Shown here: in pieces, positions 1 to 8,339 of the stretch | Layout: every line of letters begins with the position of its first letter | How positions within the stretch are numbered: the first letter of the stretch is position 1 | NCBI GenBank assembly: GCA_900769975.1 | Contig: CAAGIR010000144.1 | Location: 1-26,550, forward strand | Length of the DNA stretch: 26,550 bases | Source: Spirochaetia bacterium | GTDB taxonomy: Bacteria > Spirochaetota > Spirochaetia > Treponematales > Treponemataceae | Direction of reading: 5' to 3' | Notes under the pieces: generated by a model | Seen by the model: the letters and a program-made list of their open reading frames with translations, nothing else | Databases searched by the model: none | Told to the model about the DNA's origin: nothing | Program-made: the position numbers and the translations under genes

Positions 1-38
1 AAATACTATACTTTGTTAAGTAGTTATTTTAAAAGTAT

Positions 39-128
39 TTAAAATGCGTTTGCCCTGCCCCCCCCCCCACACACAAACGTATAGGACAACGCCAGAACCG
101 ATGCAAGAATGATCTTTGCCTTTTTCAT
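39..128 (-). pseudogene. Lipoprotein-like signal peptide remnant with a poly-G run
   Basis: An ATG at 128 is preceded by GGGAG five bases upstream and starts a 29-residue reading frame: basic MKK, a hydrophobic stretch, then a Cys at residue 20 followed by glycines. This looks like a type II (lipoprotein) signal peptide with a Gly linker. The glycines are encoded by 11 consecutive G on the minus strand (C at 58-68). The frame stops at TAA 39-41, and the other two frames that a change in run length would open also stop within about 15 codons. No mature protein follows, so I call it a truncated or decayed lipoprotein gene, or a gene cut by rearrangement. The homopolymer could also be a sequencing artefact. 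Confidence 0.4.
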
Positions 129-192
129 TTGAACTCCCATAAAAAGCCAATTGAACAAGAAGCATTCAATCAACTTTTTAAAAAAATTTTTG

Positions 193-314
193 CAGTAATC
201 TAAAACCGCAATTTTAAGATTCTAAATCAAGTTTCTTTAAAAACTCGATTAAAAAAATTAATATAAATTATAAATCTTTTTGGAATCTCTGTCCATTGTT
301 TTTTTAGATTACTG
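193..314. repeat. 13-bp inverted repeat pair framing an AT-rich 96-bp interior (MITE-like?)
   Basis: CAGTAATCTAAAA at 193-205 is matched exactly by its reverse complement at 302-314. The interior has no gene and is very AT-rich. I see no clear target-site duplication, so this is either a small non-autonomous element or a chance structure in AT-rich DNA. The rest of 129-343, the space downstream of the GH115 stop codon, shows no gene and no convincing terminator. Confidence 0.3.
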
Positions 315-343
315 TTATTACCTCAAAAATAATTATCGTCCTT

Positions 344-3265
344 TTATTTTAATCTAAAACTTTCCGGCGCACCTAAATATGATTTTGGCATTTGTTTTCC
401 AGCATCATAAATCACGATTTTTTCCAGAACTACATTTGGAGTCACAGGATAAATCCTCAAAGTGTTCACTCCATCACAACAACCAGCTGCAACCGTGCAA
501 ATTCTGATGTTGTTTGAAATGTCATTTCCCCAAGCATATTGATTGTCACCAACTGTAAAACCTTTTTTTGCCGCAACCACTGTCATTTTTTCACCATTAA
601 CTTCTGCAATAAATTCTACGCCACAAGATTTGTAAGCCGGATTTGAAGGATTAATATAAAAATCAAATACTTTTGTGCCAGCAGATTTAGGAACAAATTT
701 ATATTCCACATAAGGAGCTTTTTTTCCTTCATCATAAGAATTAATCAAAGGATAAGCCTTTACCGCACCCAAAGTTTTACCATAACCTTCAAGCACTTCA
801 AAATGCCCGTTCACCACGCCAGTTTTTTCCTCTTCCAGCGATGAAGTTTTTGCAAAATGTACTGCTTCCATACTGATATAATCCTCTGTTTGTACAAATG
901 TTCCCACAGGGTAATCAAGTTCTACTGTAGCCGCATCAATTTCCACAAAAACTTTGATACCAGCACCACGTCCGTCTTTTGCATCAAAAATCAAAGTATC
1001 CTTTTTGACAGATGATTTTGCAAGCTTTTCGCGGTCAATTGTCACAACAATCTGCTCAATCTGCGAAACACAAGGCTCTCCCCAGCAAGCTTCATGTTTT
1101 TCAATTTTTGCACTCAAGAAAAGCTCATCAGCTTTTTTTTCATTTGCAAAACTGATTTTGTACGAAGGGAACTGATTTCCGCAGTTTGCAACATTCAGCT
1201 TGAATTCACAAACTTCAGGATTTTTAAATCCGTCATATTTTAATACTCTGTTTGTCCAATCCTGACCACTCGTATTTTCTTCATTGCCATCAATCCAAAA
1301 CAAACATCTGCCTTTTCGTGTTGGCTCAACATAAGTATAAGTAGGATAATGACATTCCGCCTCGCACCAGTTTTTAAATCCAAAATGCTCAGACCAACCC
1401 GAAGCATAGAATTTTCCGCCGTCAACAGCATCACATTCATCCACAAGTTTCTGGTCATATTCGTAACATTCTTTCACTTTCTGCGCATACCAATTTGCTG
1501 CCAAAGCACCATATTTTGCAAACCATACATTTTTTCCACTGTAAAGCTGCATTCTCAGAACGTTCATCACGCCGCATGCAGGAAGATAAACTTCAAGAAA
1601 ATAACCCGGCAACAGACTTTCTGGCATTTTTGATTTCAAAAGTTCAGCCTTTTCGATGATTTTATTAGCTTTTTCAAGCAATCTGTCGCTTTCATTAAAA
1701 TTCACAGGCGCATAAGTATCATTCTGGATGCATTCAGTTCGCCTCATGTTGGCAATTTTTGTAAAATCATTCAAAATTTCACAGATATCTTTTTTATCAC
1801 CTGTTTCCAATCCAGCAAAATTTTTATTTACCCACGCAGCCGTATAATCAAAAGTGCTTTGAACACTAGTTTTTTCATAATCGTAAGCCAAATCAAGGAA
1901 ATAAGCGAGCGGAAATTCATTTGTCATAATGTCCCCGACATTTACAATCCACAAATCACGAATTCCAAACTCATAAGCCGCACACATCTGCTCACGCACT
2001 TTCGGCAAATAGTTAGTGTTAAACCATTCATAACTGTAAGGCCAGCCATGATAATCAAAATGATAATACATTCCATATCCGCCCTTATGACTTCGCATTT
2101 TTTCAGTCGGAACGGTGCGAAGATTTCCATGATTATCATCACAAAGCATAAGAGTTACACCTTCAAGTTCTGGGCTATCCATAAGACCTGGAGTTGTGTC
2201 ATCACCATAAAAATAAGGTTCCACTTCCTTGTACAAAGCAAGCATTCTTGGCACATTATCAAGATTTTCATCAACATTTTCTTTGATAAGCCGATTTTGA
2301 GTTTTCAAAACATCACGAAGCAAATCAATATTATCTTTCAAAGTTGCATTCTGCATGATTGCCGTGTCAGCCTCACCACGCATACCCACAGTAATAACGT
2401 TTTCAAACTTACCGTTACGTTTCAGACCATCTTCCCAGAATTTTGTAATTCCCTTTTCATTCGAACGGAAATTCCATGCATCACCATAAACAGAATCAGG
2501 GCCACGAAGATAGCGATATTCTTCACCGGCACGGCAACAAGGCTCATGATGACTTGCCCCCATTATTACGCCAAGTTCATCAGCAAGATCTGCATTTGCA
2601 AGCCCCGGACCATCATCACTAAAACGAGAAGCCCACATAGCAGGCCACAAATAGTTTCCTTTCAGGCGCAACAAAAGTTCAAAAACATGCTCATACATTT
2701 GAGCATTCACACCACCAAAATTATGCCCGCTCCAGTTTCCAAAAGCCGGCCATTCATCATTTATAAAAAATCCGCGGAAACGTACACTCGGCTCATTAGA
2801 ATAAAAATCACATTCATCAATTTCCACACAGTCTTTATGCTCAGGAAGCAAATCAGCCCAGTCAACAAGAGGAGAAACGCCCATCAATTCTGAAAGATGA
2901 AAAAGCCCGTAAATGGTACCACGTTTGTCTGACCCGATAATTATGATGTGTTCATTTTTTACGGTAAAAATATAAGATTCACGTTTTCCTGTGATTTTTA
3001 CAACATTCAGATTGTTTTCTGCAGAAATTTTTTGAATAAGTTCATCAAGAACCTGTGATTTTCCAACAGTTGCAAAAAAAACAGAATTCTGAATGTTATG
3101 ATTTTCAGAAAAACATTCCAGATTATTTATTACAGGTTTTGCCCCAGTGACACGCTCTACATCAAGACATACTTTTTGTGCAATTTTTATTACACCAGAA
3201 TATTCTTCATTTGCACAACAAAATGAAATGGAAGATTTTTCACCAATTTTTTGAATCTTAAACAT
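344..3265 (-). CDS. GH115 family alpha-glucuronidase (xylan side-chain removal)
   Basis: Predicted glycoside hydrolase family 115 enzyme, 973 residues, normal for the family. It removes (4-O-methyl)glucuronic acid from xylan or xylo-oligosaccharides. Family-typical stretches are visible: GLFHLSELMGVSP, RGFFINDEWPAFGNW, the LKGNYLWPAMWAS block, MGASHHEP and GMRGEADTAI in the N-terminal two-thirds, and a C-terminal beta-rich region ending in a galactose-binding-like accessory domain, as in known GH115 proteins. There is no signal peptide (it starts MFKIQKIGEKSS), so it should act in the cytoplasm on imported oligosaccharides. The start is supported by GAGG nine bases upstream. It lies 196 bp downstream of the GH8 gene on the same strand, which makes a shared xylan-oligosaccharide role likely; the spacer holds three repeat boxes. 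Confidence 0.9.
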   Translation of the reverse strand: MFKIQKIGEKSSISFCCANEEYSGVIKIAQKVCLDVERVTGAKPVINNLECFSENHNIQNSVFFATVGKSQVLDELIQKISAENNLNVVKITGKRESYIFTVKNEHIIIIGSDKRGTIYGLFHLSELMGVSPLVDWADLLPEHKDCVEIDECDFYSNEPSVRFRGFFINDEWPAFGNWSGHNFGGVNAQMYEHVFELLLRLKGNYLWPAMWASRFSDDGPGLANADLADELGVIMGASHHEPCCRAGEEYRYLRGPDSVYGDAWNFRSNEKGITKFWEDGLKRNGKFENVITVGMRGEADTAIMQNATLKDNIDLLRDVLKTQNRLIKENVDENLDNVPRMLALYKEVEPYFYGDDTTPGLMDSPELEGVTLMLCDDNHGNLRTVPTEKMRSHKGGYGMYYHFDYHGWPYSYEWFNTNYLPKVREQMCAAYEFGIRDLWIVNVGDIMTNEFPLAYFLDLAYDYEKTSVQSTFDYTAAWVNKNFAGLETGDKKDICEILNDFTKIANMRRTECIQNDTYAPVNFNESDRLLEKANKIIEKAELLKSKMPESLLPGYFLEVYLPACGVMNVLRMQLYSGKNVWFAKYGALAANWYAQKVKECYEYDQKLVDECDAVDGGKFYASGWSEHFGFKNWCEAECHYPTYTYVEPTRKGRCLFWIDGNEENTSGQDWTNRVLKYDGFKNPEVCEFKLNVANCGNQFPSYKISFANEKKADELFLSAKIEKHEACWGEPCVSQIEQIVVTIDREKLAKSSVKKDTLIFDAKDGRGAGIKVFVEIDAATVELDYPVGTFVQTEDYISMEAVHFAKTSSLEEEKTGVVNGHFEVLEGYGKTLGAVKAYPLINSYDEGKKAPYVEYKFVPKSAGTKVFDFYINPSNPAYKSCGVEFIAEVNGEKMTVVAAKKGFTVGDNQYAWGNDISNNIRICTVAAGCCDGVNTLRIYPVTPNVVLEKIVIYDAGKQMPKSYLGAPESFRLK

Positions 3266-3314
3266 TTTTTCTACCTCAAATCAATTTTTTTATAAATGCA
3301 ATGTTTTCAAGGGA

Positions 3315-3408
3315 GGTCTGTCCCTATTTGTTCGCAAAATAACAACACTGGGAGGTCTGTCCCCATTTACACAAGGCTTCGCTCCCGCGTGCAAGCAAGG
3401 TCTGTCCC
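3315..3408 (+). repeat. Three GGTCTGTCCC boxes between GH8 and GH115
   Basis: Exact copies of the 10-mer lie at 3315-3324, 3354-3363 and 3399-3408, all in the same orientation, each followed by C or T and then a T-rich step. They fill the GH8-GH115 spacer. A short reading frame across them (3290-3484, minus) is a by-product of the stop-free repeat and is not called as a gene. Confidence 0.85.
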
Positions 3409-3461
3409 CGTTTACACAAACATACACCTGTAAACTCACGCACACGTACGCTTTTTTACTT

Positions 3462-4559
3462 TTAATACATTTGATATTTTCCACTCAATGCTAAAATTGC
3501 AAAAAAGTAAAGACAATTATCATAATAGCGACGCCGTCCAACACGCATTGGAGTATCCCACAAACGTTTCACAGCAGCCTTTGCTTTTTCAACAGCAGCA
3601 CTGTCATTTTCATCAACAGCAAGCGCTGCTTCGGCAACAGTTGCAATCAATCCAATAGGATGGCGGGCATTCTTCTTTAATGCACGACCGTCAATCATAT
3701 AATCTTTAAGTTCTTCAGGTTTTTTACCATCAAAAAAGTTAATAATATTTGCAGCAATTTTTGAAAGTTCAGAAGTTTTTCCACACCACAAAGCATCCAA
3801 ACCAATATTTGCAGCCACACGATAAGAATCACTAAAGAAAGTTCCGTGCATTTTTTTCTCTAAAGGGTCACCTTCGTCAGTTGCATATTCAGCAGCAAGT
3901 CCAGTTTCAGGATGACATGCCTTAACAAGATATTTTCTGCTGGCATCCGCAGCCGAAAGCCAGAATTCTTTATCACAAGGGTCAGCATATTTTGCAAAAA
4001 GTTCATAAAAATGAGGAAGATGATAAGAAGGGTCTGTAAAAGGACAGTTGCACACAAATCTTATATGATGATATTTTTCATCCCACATTTTGCAAGGTCC
4101 ATGAATTGCAGTCCTCAAAATTGCACGAGCTTCTTCCGTGTAATTAAAAATACCTTCTCCATTTCCCCAGCGGTTTGCAGCAAAAAACAAAGCCATAGCA
4201 AAATATTCTTCACCATCAGGAGCAGGCCCATCTGCATTTTTTTTACCGTCAGTTTGATTAGACCAGCAGAAAAAACCAGCATTAGGACCTTCACTCAGAT
4301 ACATGTTCACACGCGCCCACTTCCAGATTTTGTCAAAAATATCCTTTCTGTTCATCTGCAAAGCCATCATCATACCATAAGACATACCTTCAGTACGAGC
4401 ATCATCATTGCCAGTGTCTTCCATATAGCCAGTGTTATCTTGTGCATCAAAATAAAAATGATTAGGATTTTTTACATCAAAAATTTCATTCCAACAGCCA
4501 ATTACTTTGTTTTCAATCTCAAATTTTGAATAACCATATTCTTCTAATAAATTTCTCAT
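3462..4559 (-). CDS. GH8 reducing-end xylose-releasing exo-oligoxylanase (Rex type)
   Basis: Glycoside hydrolase family 8 protein of 365 residues, close to known Rex enzymes, which cut xylose from the reducing end of xylo-oligosaccharides. The (alpha/alpha)6 barrel motifs are clear: DARTEGMSYGM, where Glu57 should be the general acid; APDGEEYFAMAL around Asp116; and FFSDSYRVAANIGLDALW, where Asp244 is the probable base position. There is no signal peptide, so it is cytoplasmic, which agrees with Rex rather than a secreted xylanase or cellulase. AGGAG lies 11 bases before the ATG. It is followed on the same strand by the GH115 gene, so together they would debranch and shorten acidic xylo-oligosaccharides. 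A GH8 chitosanase or cellulase role is less likely given the partner and the lack of export. Confidence 0.87.
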   Translation of the reverse strand: MRNLLEEYGYSKFEIENKVIGCWNEIFDVKNPNHFYFDAQDNTGYMEDTGNDDARTEGMSYGMMMALQMNRKDIFDKIWKWARVNMYLSEGPNAGFFCWSNQTDGKKNADGPAPDGEEYFAMALFFAANRWGNGEGIFNYTEEARAILRTAIHGPCKMWDEKYHHIRFVCNCPFTDPSYHLPHFYELFAKYADPCDKEFWLSAADASRKYLVKACHPETGLAAEYATDEGDPLEKKMHGTFFSDSYRVAANIGLDALWCGKTSELSKIAANIINFFDGKKPEELKDYMIDGRALKKNARHPIGLIATVAEAALAVDENDSAAVEKAKAAVKRLWDTPMRVGRRRYYDNCLYFFAILALSGKYQMY

Positions 4560-4642
4560 AAAAAAATATTACTCCTAAATTATCCACAAGTCCATAAAAG
4601 ATTTTCCCTATAGTTATTTTTTTCAGCGAACATTCCATAGTC

Positions 4643-4854
4643 AGTCGCCTTTCACAGCTCGCCGACTTCGGCTCGGTCGCAAGCGACTCATGCTAACGCA
4701 TGCCTGTTCAAGCCTCGGCACGCCGTTCCACCTTAACCCCAGAACATATCCCTCACCAACAAACAGGGACAGACCTCGCTTTGTTTAAGCAGGGACAGAC
4801 CTCGCCGCATACAGCAAACAGGGACAGACCTTCCCGTTTCCGTAGGGACAGACC
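4643..4854 (-). repeat. Composite repeat: hairpin element R1 plus four GGGACAGACC boxes
   Basis: This fills most of the 460-bp gap between pfk and GH8. The element at 4643-4740 carries two adjacent hairpins: GTCGC-AA-GCGAC (4676-4687) and CATGC-TAAC-GCATG (4689-4702), followed by a CCTCGGCACGCCG tail. Then come four boxes at 4766-4775, 4792-4801, 4821-4830 and 4845-4854, all as GGGACAGACC. The same composite occurs at 6542-6847, 22001-22352 and 24414-24633. I see no gene in 4560-4970; the 68-codon frame over the boxes is a repeat artefact. Confidence 0.8.
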
Positions 4855-4971
4855 TCAAACAACTCACTCTCCGTCCCCACCCACACATTCCACAATTTAT
4901 CCATAACTTTACGGGTGATAATCATGGCGAACATCATTTTAAAACATCATTACACAAAACGCCAACTATTC

Positions 4972-5008
4972 AAAAAAAAACGCCCTAAACAAAAAGTTCA
5001 GAGCGTTT
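4972..5008 (-). terminator. Rho-independent terminator of the phosphofructokinase gene
   Basis: Read on the minus strand, a 13-bp stem (5008-4996 with 4990-4978, two G-U pairs) encloses a five-base T loop and runs directly into nine T residues. It starts 12 bp beyond the pfk stop codon. Confidence 0.88.
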
Positions 5009-5020
5009 ATTCTTCAGTTT

Positions 5021-6427
5021 TTATTTTGATTTTTTTTGTTCACTAGGTTTAGATTTTGCCCCAGCCACAGCCGCAGCCATCTTTGCCTGAGCTTTTTCCA
5101 TATCATTAACCATTAAAATAGGCTGACCAGTAGCATCAAGAGCATCACGCCACAAAGAACCTTCAGGATCCACAGCATTTCTATGAGCAGTTACCGCTTT
5201 GATAGGTAGATGAACAAATTTGTCATGAACAAGACCAATTACACATTTAGTTTTACCAGCCATAGCAGCATGAACAGCATTATTTCCAAGCCTTTCACAA
5301 TAAATAGAATCACTGGCAGTAGTCACAGAAGCCCTTACCTGATATGACGGATCAATATATTTTAAGTTAATTTCAATATTCTTAGCCTTAAAATATTTTT
5401 CAATTTCAGATTTCAAGAAAACACCAATATCAGCAAGCTTTTTATTACCAGAAGCATCAGTAGCGTTAGTAGTAACAAGCAAATCCTGACCAGCACCTTC
5501 AGAAACAACAATAACAGCATGACCACGTTTTGCAAGACGACGTTCCAGACAAGCAAGAAAACCGTTTTCGCCTTCCATTTCAAAAGGAACTTCAGGAATC
5601 AAACAGAAATTAGTTTCATGACTAGCCAAAGCCGCAGCAGTAGCAATAAAACCAGCTTCACGACCCATCAATTTTACAAGACCAATACCGTTAATCTGAC
5701 TAGCCGCTTCCATATGAACAGCCGCAACAGCTTCTTTAGCACGCTGCACAGCAGTTTCAAAACCAAACGAACGATCAATAAACATCAAATCATTATCAAC
5801 AGTTTTAGGAACACCAACAACAGCACATTTTAATCCACGTTTTTCCACTTCGCAGGCAATATCATAAGAACCACGCTGAGTTCCATCCCCACCAATAATA
5901 AAAAGCATATTGATTCCATCACGTTCAAGACAATCAACAATTTCACCAACACGCTGACCGCCACCGCGACTCGTACCCAGATAAGTACCGCCAATCTTGT
6001 GAATTTCATCAATCAAATAACGATCCAGTTCGATAGGAGCATAACCTTCTTCAGCAAAAAAACCATGAAAACCAAACTGATAACCTTTTACAGTTTTTAC
6101 ACCATAACGAGTATTCAAACAACGTACAATAGCACGAATAACATCATTCAAACCAGGACACAAACCACCGCAAGTACAAATACCAGCTTTAGCATGAGTT
6201 GGATCAAAATAAATCTTTTCGCGAGGACCCGCTTTTTCAATTAAATTAGAAGAATCAAGCAGAACAGGTTTATCCGTATCATAAACATTAACATTTGAAA
6301 TTACATAAGAATTGTCGCTTACATAATTTGCAGTATAATCACCATGAACAGTAGACAGTTTAATTGGAGAAGGAACAGTACATGGCCCCAAATTATCTAT
6401 TGTAAAATCAAATTTTTCTTCAGACAT
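5021..6427 (-). CDS. 6-phosphofructokinase, group III-like (probably ATP-dependent)
   Basis: Phosphofructokinase of 468 residues that phosphorylates fructose 6-phosphate in glycolysis. Motifs: a CGGLCPGLNDVIR loop near residue 86, GTSRGGG near 151, GGDGTQRG at 179-186, and PKTVDND at 207-213 with catalytic Asp211. Gly182 in GGDG is the residue that accepts ATP (pyrophosphate enzymes carry Asp there), while Lys208 is the residue usual in pyrophosphate enzymes. This G/K pairing is known from plant, trypanosome and some spirochaete ATP enzymes. An N-terminal extension of about 70 residues and a Lys-rich tail fit that long form. GAGGTGA lies just upstream of the ATG, and a strong terminator follows. 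Pyrophosphate use cannot be fully excluded from sequence. Confidence 0.88.
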   Translation of the reverse strand: MSEEKFDFTIDNLGPCTVPSPIKLSTVHGDYTANYVSDNSYVISNVNVYDTDKPVLLDSSNLIEKAGPREKIYFDPTHAKAGICTCGGLCPGLNDVIRAIVRCLNTRYGVKTVKGYQFGFHGFFAEEGYAPIELDRYLIDEIHKIGGTYLGTSRGGGQRVGEIVDCLERDGINMLFIIGGDGTQRGSYDIACEVEKRGLKCAVVGVPKTVDNDLMFIDRSFGFETAVQRAKEAVAAVHMEAASQINGIGLVKLMGREAGFIATAAALASHETNFCLIPEVPFEMEGENGFLACLERRLAKRGHAVIVVSEGAGQDLLVTTNATDASGNKKLADIGVFLKSEIEKYFKAKNIEINLKYIDPSYQVRASVTTASDSIYCERLGNNAVHAAMAGKTKCVIGLVHDKFVHLPIKAVTAHRNAVDPEGSLWRDALDATGQPILMVNDMEKAQAKMAAAVAGAKSKPSEQKKSK

Positions 6428-6464
6428 AAATCACCTCAGTACGAAAATTTACACACTAAACATA

Positions 6465-6493
6465 AAAATATCATAAATACAAAAATACTTCAA
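6465..6493 (-). promoter_or_regulatory. Candidate sigma-70 promoter for pfk
   Basis: On the minus strand, TTGAAG (6493-6488) is separated by 17 bp from TATTTT (6470-6465), about 38 bp before the pfk ATG. The -10 box is weak, so this is only the best candidate in an AT-rich leader. Confidence 0.35.
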
Positions 6494-6541
6494 TATAATA
6501 GTAAAAAGATGTAAAAATTTTAGCAAAGCACCGCATATCCA

Positions 6542-6660
6542 AGTCGCCTTCCGCTGTTCGCTACCGCTCAGTCCTTACGGACTAGCACTACGTGCTACAG
6601 CTCCAGCCTCGGTACGCCGTTTTTCCTAAACCCCTGCACATTCTTCACCCAGCTGGCGAC
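6542..6660 (-). repeat. Hairpin element R2
   Basis: Same layout as R1: an AGTCGCC lead, hairpin AGTCC-TTAC-GGACT (6570-6583), hairpin TAGCAC-TAC-GTGCTA (6583-6597), then CCTCGGTACGCCG and a CCCTGCACA...CTGGCGAC tail. The stems differ from those of R1 but are fully complementary. Together with the tandem array after it, this occupies most of the 450-bp space between pfk and the AEC gene; no gene is visible in 6428-6878. Confidence 0.8.
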
Positions 6661-6691
6661 AATCCAAACAAAACTCGCCCCAGCAAAAAGC

Positions 6692-6847
6692 GAGGTCTGT
6701 CCCCGCTTAAGCACACCGAGGTCTGTCCCTGTTTAAGCACACCGAGGTCTGTCCCCGCTTAAGCACACCGAGGTCTGTCCCTGCTTAAGCACACCGAGGT
6801 CTGTCCCTGCTTAAGCACACCGATGTCTGTCCCTGTTTGTACACAGT
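6692..6847 (+). repeat. Tandem array of six 26-bp units carrying GGTCTGTCCC
   Basis: Units begin at 6692, 6718, 6744, 6770, 6796 and 6822 with a strict 26-bp period. Each has a GAGGTCTGTCCC core followed by a GCTTAAGCACACC-type spacer. The sixth unit is degenerate (GATGTCTGTCCC, different spacer). Variation between units is mainly C/T after the CCC and C/T before TTAAG. This is a direct tandem repeat without unique spacers, so it is not a CRISPR array. Confidence 0.92.
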
Positions 6848-6878
6848 TTTTCCTGCGTAAGAGATTCCTGACAGTTTG

Positions 6879-7793
6879 CTAAAAAATTAGTTCGGCGAGG
6901 GCAACTAGAGATGGTAAAGTTGCAATGCAGGCAACGCTTGAAATGGAAACAATCAGACTGGCATAAGATGAATCACGATTAAAAACACAGGCAAGTCCTG
7001 GAATTGATGTGGCAGCAGGACACATTGAACAAATCAAAACAACATAGCACAACATTCTGGCATCTTCGAAATTTCCAAAAAATTTCATTACAAAGAATAA
7101 AATACAAATATTCACAAGACCGCAAATCACCAGGCGCACAACACAAAACTTAACGATACTCCACACATATTTTTTGCCTTCAGAAAGTTTAAAATCGGCA
7201 AGCAACACACCCAGCAAAATCATGCTCACCGCCGTATTCAATTCTCCAACCATAAAAACAGGTTTTTCTATAAATTCTGGCAGTTTCACAGGCAAACAGT
7301 AAAGTATTATTCCAAAGAAAATACAAATTATATTAGGATTAAAGATGATTTTTTTGATTTTTACTCCGCCACTAAACTGACTGTAACCGTAAGTCCATAC
7401 CATAAAGTTGAAAATAACCAGATATCCCATTAAAAAGAAAACACCTTTTTCCCCAAATACCCCGCGAATTAAAGGGATACCCATAAATCCACAGTTTGTG
7501 AATGCAATACCCAGTCTGTCAATCAGATTTCCAGAAGTAATTTTTCCTATCAAAATCATGACAAATGTGATAAAAAGAGAAATTGCAACTACAAAAAGAA
7601 GTTTTTTTAATTCTCCGCTGTCAAAAGTTTTATTAAAAGAATTAATGATTACACAAGGATTTATAAAATACAAAAGAAGTTTGCTTAAAAATTTACGTTC
7701 TATTTCCTGTACATTAAAAATTTTTGCAAAAATAAAACCACCAAGCAAAATCAAAAACATTGTAATTAACTGCTTTGTAACAAGAACATACAT
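6879..7793 (-). CDS. AEC (auxin efflux carrier) family transporter
   Basis: Integral membrane protein of 304 residues with about ten predicted transmembrane helices in two halves, as in the AEC/BASS-like fold. Typical features are the N-terminal LLLGGFIFAKIF helix, LLLYFINPCVIINSF in the first crossover region, and the Cys/Pro-containing VLICSMCPAATSIPGLA helix in the second half. Bacterial AEC members move small organic acids such as malate or malonate; the substrate here cannot be told. I choose the ATG at 7793 over the TTG at 7811 because GGAG sits at the right distance before it. It follows the COG2426 gene by 27 bp on the same strand, so the two are probably one transcript. Confidence 0.85.
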   Translation of the reverse strand: MYVLVTKQLITMFLILLGGFIFAKIFNVQEIERKFLSKLLLYFINPCVIINSFNKTFDSGELKKLLFVVAISLFITFVMILIGKITSGNLIDRLGIAFTNCGFMGIPLIRGVFGEKGVFFLMGYLVIFNFMVWTYGYSQFSGGVKIKKIIFNPNIICIFFGIILYCLPVKLPEFIEKPVFMVGELNTAVSMILLGVLLADFKLSEGKKYVWSIVKFCVVRLVICGLVNICILFFVMKFFGNFEDARMLCYVVLICSMCPAATSIPGLACVFNRDSSYASLIVSISSVACIATLPSLVALAELIF

Positions 7794-7820
7794 TTTTTTT
7801 ACTCCAGACAAATTACTTTT

Positions 7821-8303
7821 TTAATTTCCTGTAACGGCAAAAATGGCTGAAAACAAGCCGAGCGAACCCGCCATCATAATGCACCCTGCAAGCAAAACTC
7901 CCAGCATTACTGCAATGACAGTCTGCTTAAATTTCATATTCAATAAACTAGCTGCCAGCGTTCCTGTCCATGCACCTGTTCCAGGCAACGGAATTCCTAC
8001 AAAAAGCAAAAGTGCCAGAAATATTCCCCTGCCTGCTTTTGCCTGTAGTTTTTCTCCAGCAGCAGTTCCTTTATTCAGAAAAAAACGACAGATTCCACCG
8101 ATTATTTTTTTATCCTGTCCCCATTCCAGAATTTTTCTGGCAAAAAGATAAATGATGGGAACGGGAAGCATATTTCCCAAAATGCTTACAAGATATGACG
8201 GCACGATTGGTAACTGCATTGCCTGAGAAACAGGAATTGCTCCGCGAAGTTCAATAAGCGGTACCATAGAAATTAAAAAAATAATTACGTAATTTTTTAT
8301 CAT
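7821..8303 (-). CDS. COG2426 small membrane protein (Sm_multidrug_ex family)
   Basis: Hydrophobic protein of 160 residues from the ATG at 8303, with four or five membrane segments. It carries the family hallmarks VPLIELRGAIPVS near the N-terminus and VGIPLPGTGAWTG in the middle. The family is annotated as putative small multidrug export protein, but the transported compound is unknown. The earlier ATG at 8312 overlaps a perfect -10 box (TATAAT, 8316-8311), so transcription should start at or next to the ATG at 8303, giving a leaderless message; no Shine-Dalgarno sequence is seen. The AEC carrier follows 27 bp downstream. Confidence 0.82.
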   Translation of the reverse strand: MIKNYVIIFLISMVPLIELRGAIPVSQAMQLPIVPSYLVSILGNMLPVPIIYLFARKILEWGQDKKIIGGICRFFLNKGTAAGEKLQAKAGRGIFLALLLFVGIPLPGTGAWTGTLAASLLNMKFKQTVIAVMLGVLLAGCIMMAGSLGLFSAIFAVTGN

Positions 8304-8310
8304 AAAAAGC

Positions 8311-8339
8311 ATTATAATACATTATTTTGCACTTGAAAA
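8311..8339 (-). promoter_or_regulatory. Promoter of the COG2426-AEC operon (leaderless start)
   Basis: On the minus strand, TTTTCA (8339-8334), 17 bp, then TATAAT (8316-8311). Seven bases separate the -10 box from the ATG at 8303, the usual distance to the transcription start. It overlaps the -35 region of the opposing tRNA-Leu promoter. Confidence 0.6.

Noticed and set aside
1859..2893. 344-codon plus-strand frame inside the GH115 gene
   Set aside because: It is antisense to a well-supported enzyme gene, has atypical composition and shows no ribosome binding site or domain.
3290..3484. 64-codon minus-strand frame over the repeat boxes
   Set aside because: Its sequence is produced by the stop-free GGTCTGTCCC repeats and it overlaps the GH8 3' end. 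No ribosome binding site or family match is seen.
4700..4906. 68-codon plus-strand frame between pfk and GH8
   Set aside because: It is made of translated repeat boxes and hairpin element R1, with no coding signal.
6692..6847. Possible CRISPR array
   Set aside because: The spacing is 26 bp with near-identical spacers and no cas genes nearby; it is a plain tandem repeat.
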